Below, one piece after another: positions 59,527 to 64,000 of a stretch of DNA of 64,000 nucleotides. Numbering within the stretch: position 1 is the stretch's first letter; the number at the start of each line of letters is the position of its first letter. This DNA comes from an uncultured Bacteroidales bacterium. GTDB taxonomy: Bacteria; Bacteroidota; Bacteroidia; Bacteroidales; Paludibacteraceae. The notes under the pieces were generated by a model that searched no databases, was not told the DNA's origin, and saw nothing but the letters and a program-made list of their open reading frames with translations. The stretch is from contig CAMJDT010000001.1 in the NCBI GenBank assembly GCA_946404495.1, positions 25,962 through 89,961 of the forward strand. The letters are read 5' to 3'. Position numbers and translations under genes: made by a program.

Positions 59527-60324
59527 TTAACCTTTCCTCACGTCCAAGTAGACGCGCGTGAAGATGTTCTTGGTGTATTGCGGGAAGTCGGTCTGCTGCA
59601 GCCAGCTATAGTAACCCGGGTCGCGGCGGAAGACATCCTCCAGGCGCAGGCCTTTGTACTTACCGAAGTTGAAGATCTCCTTATTGTCCTTATCGTATCC
59701 GATACGTCCGGCAAAGTCGGCATTGCGGGTGCTGCCCTGCGTGTAGTCGTGCAGCTCGGTGACGGTCATCGGCAGGTCGTCGTAACGCTCCAATTGGGCC
59801 AAGAGTACCTCATAGGTCGCCATCGTATCCGCATTGGCAGAGTGCGCACCCTCGAGGTTCTTGCCGCAGTAGAACTTATACGCCGCCGTGAGGTTGCGGG
59901 GTTCGTGCTTCTGGAAGATGGTGAAGGCGTCGATCATCTTGCTCTTCTTCAGGTCGATGTCGGCACCTGCACGCAGGAACTCCTCCGCCAGGAGGGGTAC
60001 GTCGTAGTGATTGGAGTTATAGCCCGCTATATCGGCATCGCGGAACACCTCCACGAGCTGCGAAGAGAGTTCCTTGAAGGTAGGACAGTCTTTCACGTCC
60101 TCGTCCTTGATACCGTGTATATTGGAGGCTTCCTCGGGGATATGCATCGTCACCTCCTGACCCAACAATAGCTGGGTAGGACGGATACGGAGGCATGCAT
60201 CCAGCGCCTTGCCGTCGGGGTAGACCTTGTAGTAACTGATCTCCACTACGCGGTCCGTACCGATATTGAGTCCTGTGGTCTCCAGATCAAAGAAGACCAG
60301 AGGTCGTTCCAGTTTCAGTTTCAT
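59527..60324 (-). CDS. DnaQ-like 3'-5' exonuclease
   Basis: The 265 residues include a DEDDh exonuclease domain at about 1-175: Exo I FFDLETTGLN, Exo II around DIAGYNSNHYDVPLL, and Exo III AHSANADTMAT with the His and Asp in the expected spacing. A C-terminal domain of about 80 residues (FNFGKYKGLRLEDVFRRDPGYYSWLQQTDFP) is the small module often attached to such exonucleases in Bacteroidota. A function in proofreading or DNA repair, possibly with the clamp encoded upstream, is plausible. The gene lies 111 bp after dnaN, in a gap made of short repeats without a visible promoter or terminator. Confidence 0.9.
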   Translation of the reverse strand: MKLKLERPLVFFDLETTGLNIGTDRVVEISYYKVYPDGKALDACLRIRPTQLLLGQEVTMHIPEEASNIHGIKDEDVKDCPTFKELSSQLVEVFRDADIAGYNSNHYDVPLLAEEFLRAGADIDLKKSKMIDAFTIFQKHEPRNLTAAYKFYCGKNLEGAHSANADTMATYEVLLAQLERYDDLPMTVTELHDYTQGSTRNADFAGRIGYDKDNKEIFNFGKYKGLRLEDVFRRDPGYYSWLQQTDFPQYTKNIFTRVYLDVRKG

Positions 60325-60336
60325 TGTACCTTAGTT

Positions 60337-60435
60337 TTGTCGTTGGTCGTTGGTCGTTTCGGGATAACGGGATAACGGGATACCGGGATACCGAAATCCG
60401 ATAACCTATCACCTATCACCTATCACCAATCACCT
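60337..60435. repeat. Three short repeats between dnaN and the exonuclease gene
   Basis: Reading the plus strand, GTCGTTGGTCGTTGGTCGTT is followed by GGGATAACGGGATAACGGGATACC and then ACCTATCACCTATCACCTATCACCAATCACC. The last begins directly at the dnaN stop codon. Three different repeat units meet in one gap. Confidence 0.88.
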
Positions 60436-61560
60436 TTAGTCATTCAGCAGCATCGGCATCAGCAGCATCAGTACATCCTCGTTCTCCTGATTCTCGGTGG
60501 GCAGGATGAGGCCTGCGCGAGCGGGATCGGCCAACTCGATGAGTACGTCGTTGGACTCGATCGACGAGAGGATCTCGATGAGGAAGGGCGCCTTGAATCC
60601 GATAGCCATCGGCATGCCGTCGTAGGAGCAGGTGATGGTCTCTTCACCGGAGGTGGAGAAGTCGATATCCTGTGCCGAAATCTTGATGGTGTTCTGACTT
60701 AGCGCCAGTTTCAAGAGGCTCGTGCCGGTGTTGGCAAACACGGCTACGCGCTTGCAGGCGTTGACCATCGTTTGCTTGTCAACGATGACCTTATTCTGAT
60801 TGTTCTGCGGGATAACGGCGTTGTAGTTGGGGTAGCGACCCTCTATCTGACGGCAGATCATCAGCGTGCGGCCGAAGGCGAAGCGAATATTCTTCTCGCC
60901 GAAGCCTACGGTTACCTCCTCGGCCTCCTTTTGGAGGATGTTTTTGAGGATCGTAGCGGGCTTCTTGGGCAGGATGAAGCTCACGGGCTCAGCCACATGA
61001 ATCGAGGTATTGGTCAGACGTACCAAACGGTGGGCGTCGGTAGCAACCATCGTGAGCGACTCAGGCTTCAGATCGAAGTATACACCGCCCATTACAGGAC
61101 GCAGGTCATCGTCAGCCGTGCAGAAGATCGTCTTATTGATCGAATCCAGCAGCACGCCGGCGTTGATGGCGAAGGTGTGAGCGTCGCTGTCCTCGGTGCG
61201 CATTTCGGGATACTCGTTGCCGTTCTGGCCTACGAAGCTGTACGAACCGTTGTCCGAGGTGATCTGCATAGCGTAGTTGTTGGCATCGATGACAAAGGTC
61301 AGGGGTTGCTCCGGGAACTCACGCAGCGTCTCCAGCAGCAGCTTGGCACCAAAGGCTACTTTGCCTTCGCCCTCAGCGTTCTCCACTTCGATCGACGTAC
61401 GAATCGTGGTCTCACCGTCCGAAGCCGTTAGGGTCAGCACATTACCGTTCAAATCGAACAATACGTCCTCCAAAATAGTCAGGCTGCTCTTGGCAGCAAT
61501 TACACGACCTACCGACTGCAAGTTACTAAACAGTTTGGTACTTGATACAATAAATTTCAT
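60436..61560 (-). CDS. dnaN: DNA polymerase III beta subunit (sliding clamp)
   Basis: The clamp encircles DNA and holds polymerases and repair proteins. The 374 residues have normal length and the three-domain pattern: MKFIVSSTKLFSNLQSVGRVIAAKSSLTILEDVLFDL at the start, FVGQNGNEYPEM and GVYFDLKPESLTMVATDAHRLV in the middle (the TDxHRL signature), and LPTENQENEDVLMLLMPMLLND at the end. It has its own promoter with a perfect palindrome at the -33 box and leads the exonuclease-DUF4954-rnz-radA transcription unit. dnaA is not adjacent in the visible sequence. Confidence 0.97.
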   Translation of the reverse strand: MKFIVSSTKLFSNLQSVGRVIAAKSSLTILEDVLFDLNGNVLTLTASDGETTIRTSIEVENAEGEGKVAFGAKLLLETLREFPEQPLTFVIDANNYAMQITSDNGSYSFVGQNGNEYPEMRTEDSDAHTFAINAGVLLDSINKTIFCTADDDLRPVMGGVYFDLKPESLTMVATDAHRLVRLTNTSIHVAEPVSFILPKKPATILKNILQKEAEEVTVGFGEKNIRFAFGRTLMICRQIEGRYPNYNAVIPQNNQNKVIVDKQTMVNACKRVAVFANTGTSLLKLALSQNTIKISAQDIDFSTSGEETITCSYDGMPMAIGFKAPFLIEILSSIESNDVLIELADPARAGLILPTENQENEDVLMLLMPMLLND

Positions 61561-61624
61561 GTTCTTATCTATATTTTATGTTACTTTTCGTTACCGTTTT
61601 ATGCGTACTACGCATTTTAGGCTG

Positions 61625-61656
61625 CAAAGATACAAAATATTTTGCATATATGCAAA
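61625..61656 (-). promoter_or_regulatory. Promoter of dnaN with palindromic -33 region
   Basis: On the minus strand TTTG (61653-61656) and TATCTTTG (61625-61632) are 20 bp apart. TTTGCATATATGCAAA (61641-61656) is a perfect 16-bp palindrome that covers the -33 box and could be bound by a dimeric regulator. The leader is about 60 nt. Confidence 0.87.
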
Positions 61657-61694
61657 TAAAATCGCAGATTTCTTTCGAAAACTGCGATTTTATT
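61655..61694 (-). terminator. Terminator of the LamG-domain gene
   Basis: AATAAAATCGCAG and CTGCGATTTTATT form a perfect 13-bp inverted repeat around a 14-nt loop, 22 bp after the stop codon at 61717. The U-rich end is inside the stem. It touches the dnaN promoter, so the two functions are packed in about 70 bp. Confidence 0.75.
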
Positions 61695-61716
61695 GTCAGA
61701 GGTAGTTGCCAGCCGC

Positions 61717-64000
61717 CTAGAACCGGGTACCGGTGAGATCATATTTCTCGCCGTCGCGGATGATGTAGATACGGCCGTTGTCGAAGACCTTGTAGGGCAG
61801 CGACTCGTCGGCGGGGGTGAGGATCACAGGAGCGGTGAGGGAGCCGAGGTGGGAGTCTGCGGTGTAAGAGATCTCGAGACCTCGAGACGTCGAGACATCG
61901 ACAGACTCTAAGAGCACGCCGTCCAATTCGAAGCGGAGGGGTTTGCCAAGTTGGTCGCTCTGGATGGTGAGGAAGTAGTAGGTCTCGCCGTCAATTGCAA
62001 GCGGCTCGGCTACACAAGCCAATTCATCGCCGACATAAACATTTACCATTTTGTCATTTACCATTTTGTCATTTATTTGGTCATTTGACAATTTAGCTAT
62101 TATGGTCATATTGGTCGCGGCGGAGGGGTTCGTGAAGCGATCGTGCCCTTGGGCTAAGAACTCAGGACGGTTGTCCTGAGCAGCGGACGAAGTTGGACGC
62201 GGATCGGAGGAAGAGGATGTGCGGTAGAACTTGATCTCCTTGGTACCCGGCGCGAGGCGGCGGAAGAGGTATCCTTCGCCCGGACGGAGCACGGTGAGGT
62301 CGCCTTCCCAACGCTTATCCTCCGAGAAGTAGGCAAAGCTGCTGTGCGCCTTGATCATATCGCCCTGAGAAGCATAGTCGAAATAAGATGAGAGGGCCTT
62401 GGTGACGGAGACGGGTTCGTCGAACAGGCAGGGCATCGCGCTCCATTGGCCGTCGCCGCGTACGAAGACGGAGAGGGAGTCGGATGAGAGTTTCTCACCG
62501 GCGATCTGCATCGTATTCTGCTCGGCTACATACATCATATACATCTGCGAGAAGTGGAGTCCCGGGAGCGTACCTACGAAGGCGTCGGAAGCGGCATTGT
62601 AGGAGCCGAACTGACGCGTAGAGGGGTTCTTGATGAGGTCTGCCTCGTTCCAGGGGTTGGACGCGGAGACGCAGGTATTGAGGTCGCCCTTGGTGGCAGA
62701 GAGATCGAGATTGGTCGATATCCAGTTCCAGCCGCTGTGCAGCGATATATTCTGCGTCTCGCTGCCTCCTGCCGTCAGGAGAACAAGATTGCCGTCCTCG
62801 CAGCCGTATACAAAGCCGTGAGAGAAGAGGACATTGCGGTCGGCAGAGAGATTGTACATCTTGCCGGTGGACGCTTGCCAGAGGCGGAAATGTACGGGCT
62901 TGCGGTTCATCTTATCATCGCCGAAGATCGTGAGGAAGACACGGGATTTGTGGGTAACGTTATCGTAGTCCACATTGGCCATACCTATACACTGATTGTT
63001 GTAGAGGGCAATGACCTTGTCGTTGGGATCGGAATCGAAGGCATCGCCTATCTTCACCTGTCCGCATAGCGACATGTTATACGGGAACTTGCCTGTTTCG
63101 GGTTCCACGTACGGACATTCGGTCGTCACCTCCACCTCGATGAGTAGCGGTTCGGACAAACCCTGATCATCGGTCAGATAGACGACATGGTTGTGGATAC
63201 CGGGTTTGAGCACTTCCGTTACGGTGAAGGTAACCGTTTTCTCGTCCTCTGCTTCGAGCGTTCCCTGTGCGGGCGAAACGGAGAGCCATTTCGGCAAGTG
63301 GTCAATCGTGTATTGACGTGTCATACCGGTTTGGTTGACAATCGTGATCGAACTGCGCACTGCGGAAGACTGCTCATAGTCCATCACCATCTGCAAGGAG
63401 CGTTCACCCCAGACGATGCTGTTGAGGTTCGCATAGACGGTCCACATGACCGGTGAGGGCAGTCGGTTTCCGTTGAGGTCTTCCACATCGCGTACAGTGA
63501 GGTACATCGTGCGTTTGTTGATCTCGCGCGGCTGCGCCTTGATATTGATGAGCAGTTCGGATTCCTGATAGGTCCAGTTGAACGGCAGGTTGGTGAGCAG
63601 GCCTCGGTCGCGTACAGGCGCATAATTGCTCTTGTCGGCTTGCACCGTGAGATCGTCGATGAGCAGCGGTTGTATCTTCTCCACTACGTTGCCGTTGGCA
63701 TCGCGGAAGACGCGTTGGTTATCGGGGCTGAAGACTTGCTCCATGACACCCGAGGAATTGCGTTTGACGCAAGAGAAGGTGAGGAGGTTGATCAGACCCA
63801 TTTCATCGCCGTTAGGCGTCTGTTTGCTGTACTCGGCGATGAGTTCAGCGGGCAGAGCTTGCTCGAAGAGACACACATCGTCGATGTTACCTTCCAGACC
63901 GTCCGCGAGCCATACGGATGTGCCGGATAGCGCGCCGATGCCTATCGTCGGGAAGTTGAACTTCAGTTGACCGTCGATATAGAGAGAACCGGCGTTATAG
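61717..64000 (-). CDS. Secreted LamG-domain protein with short T9SS-type tail (3' part)
   Basis: The gene continues past the right edge: the frame is open for 41 further codons beyond the GTG start used in the track (YNAGSLYIDGQLKFNFPTIGIG ... ADGLEGNIDDVCLFEQALPAELI). That text is the end of a LamG/concanavalin-like domain. Next come beta-sandwich regions (VMDYEQSSAVRSSITIVNQTGMTRQY), a GWNWISTNLDLS module that I associate with large Bacteroidales surface proteins, and a tail with NGRIYIIRDGEKYDLTGTRF resembling the one on the protein at 2707-5676. Two stretches, DQINDKMVNDKMVN and STSRGLEIS, are encoded by short repeats of the junction type (62041-62096, 61868-61904). The ligand is unknown. 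Confidence 0.82.
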   Translation of the reverse strand, partial: YNAGSLYIDGQLKFNFPTIGIGALSGTSVWLADGLEGNIDDVCLFEQALPAELIAEYSKQTPNGDEMGLINLLTFSCVKRNSSGVMEQVFSPDNQRVFRDANGNVVEKIQPLLIDDLTVQADKSNYAPVRDRGLLTNLPFNWTYQESELLINIKAQPREINKRTMYLTVRDVEDLNGNRLPSPVMWTVYANLNSIVWGERSLQMVMDYEQSSAVRSSITIVNQTGMTRQYTIDHLPKWLSVSPAQGTLEAEDEKTVTFTVTEVLKPGIHNHVVYLTDDQGLSEPLLIEVEVTTECPYVEPETGKFPYNMSLCGQVKIGDAFDSDPNDKVIALYNNQCIGMANVDYDNVTHKSRVFLTIFGDDKMNRKPVHFRLWQASTGKMYNLSADRNVLFSHGFVYGCEDGNLVLLTAGGSETQNISLHSGWNWISTNLDLSATKGDLNTCVSASNPWNEADLIKNPSTRQFGSYNAASDAFVGTLPGLHFSQMYMMYVAEQNTMQIAGEKLSSDSLSVFVRGDGQWSAMPCLFDEPVSVTKALSSYFDYASQGDMIKAHSSFAYFSEDKRWEGDLTVLRPGEGYLFRRLAPGTKEIKFYRTSSSSDPRPTSSAAQDNRPEFLAQGHDRFTNPSAATNMTIIAKLSNDQINDKMVNDKMVNVYVGDELACVAEPLAIDGETYYFLTIQSDQLGKPLRFELDGVLLESVDVSTSRGLEISYTADSHLGSLTAPVILTPADESLPYKVFDNGRIYIIRDGEKYDLTGTRF
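61868..61904. repeat. CTCGAGAC repeat inside the LamG-domain gene
   Basis: GAGATCTCGAGACCTCGAGACGTCGAGACATCGACAG is read in frame as part of VDVSTSRGLEIS. The string CTCGAGGTCTCGAGGTCTCGAGATATCGACAG before sprA (47230-47262) is nearly the same. Confidence 0.85.
62041..62096. repeat. TTTACCATTTTGTCA repeat inside the LamG-domain gene
   Basis: Two full and two degenerate copies of ATTTACCATTTTGTC encode DQINDKMVNDKMVN in frame. The local base composition is far more AT-rich than the surrounding gene. Confidence 0.85.

Overview
The window looks like a chromosome segment from a Bacteroidota bacterium of the order Bacteroidales. Three things point there. Several promoters fit the TTTG / TAnnTTTG pattern recognised by the Bacteroidota housekeeping sigma factor. 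There is a SusC/SusD pair, and there are type IX secretion (T9SS) components (a PorT-like barrel and SprA) together with apparent T9SS cargo. Shine-Dalgarno sites are mostly absent and several genes start with TTG or GTG. No tRNA, rRNA, CRISPR array, transposase or phage gene was seen. I cannot assign a genus from sequence alone.

Layout. 1-5.7 kb (+): end of a PorT-like T9SS barrel gene, a beta-helix lipoprotein, ribF, and a secreted adhesin-type protein with a short T9SS-like tail. 5.8-12.4 kb (+): pheT, prfC, a nucleoside-type MFS permease, gldF and a YfcE-type phosphoesterase. 12.45-12.73 kb: a candidate small RNA with promoter and terminator, followed by a CTAG-rich 10-bp repeat array. 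12.7-15.3 kb (-): HAD phosphatase, short-chain dehydrogenase and BASS-family transporter, closely packed. 15.3-22.5 kb (-): an alpha-glucan-type Sus operon read as SLC45/maltose-type MFS, SusC, SusD and a SusE-position lipoprotein, without glycoside hydrolases. 22.45-23.7 kb: gene-free repeat region.

23.7-45.5 kb (-): the most distinctive locus. It reads as a Mfa/Fim-type (type V) pilus operon: a membrane-bound AraC-type regulator, then a DUF3575-OmpA fusion, a fimbrillin-like lipoprotein, a FimB/Mfa2-like anchor, another lipoprotein, and a 4953-residue secreted parallel beta-helix protein ending in a T9SS sorting domain. Three exact 22-bp-spaced direct repeats plus a fourth, weaker copy lie between the regulator gene and the operon promoter and look like its operator. 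By analogy with Porphyromonas Mfa5, which is a T9SS-exported tip protein, the giant protein may be a pilus-associated adhesin; that is inference. The fimbrillin gene and about 2.7 kb inside the giant gene are clearly richer in A+T than their surroundings.

45.5-46.5 kb: a second gene-free repeat region. 46.5-55.5 kb (+): ruvA, sprA (2512 residues) and a NadR-like kinase. 55.4-61.6 kb (-): dnaN, a DnaQ-like exonuclease, a DUF4954 protein, rnz and radA, probably one transcription unit, converging on the kinase gene with a 66-bp coding overlap. 61.7-64 kb (-): the 3' part of a LamG-domain secreted protein that runs off the window.

Two repeat systems run through the whole window. The first is a set of modular hairpin arrays (about 120-170 bp per unit) in both gene-free regions. 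The second is a large set of short degenerate tandem repeats at gene junctions, each with a different 6-11 bp unit. Some of these supply start or stop codons, and similar sequence appears in frame inside radA, pheT, the giant gene and the LamG gene.
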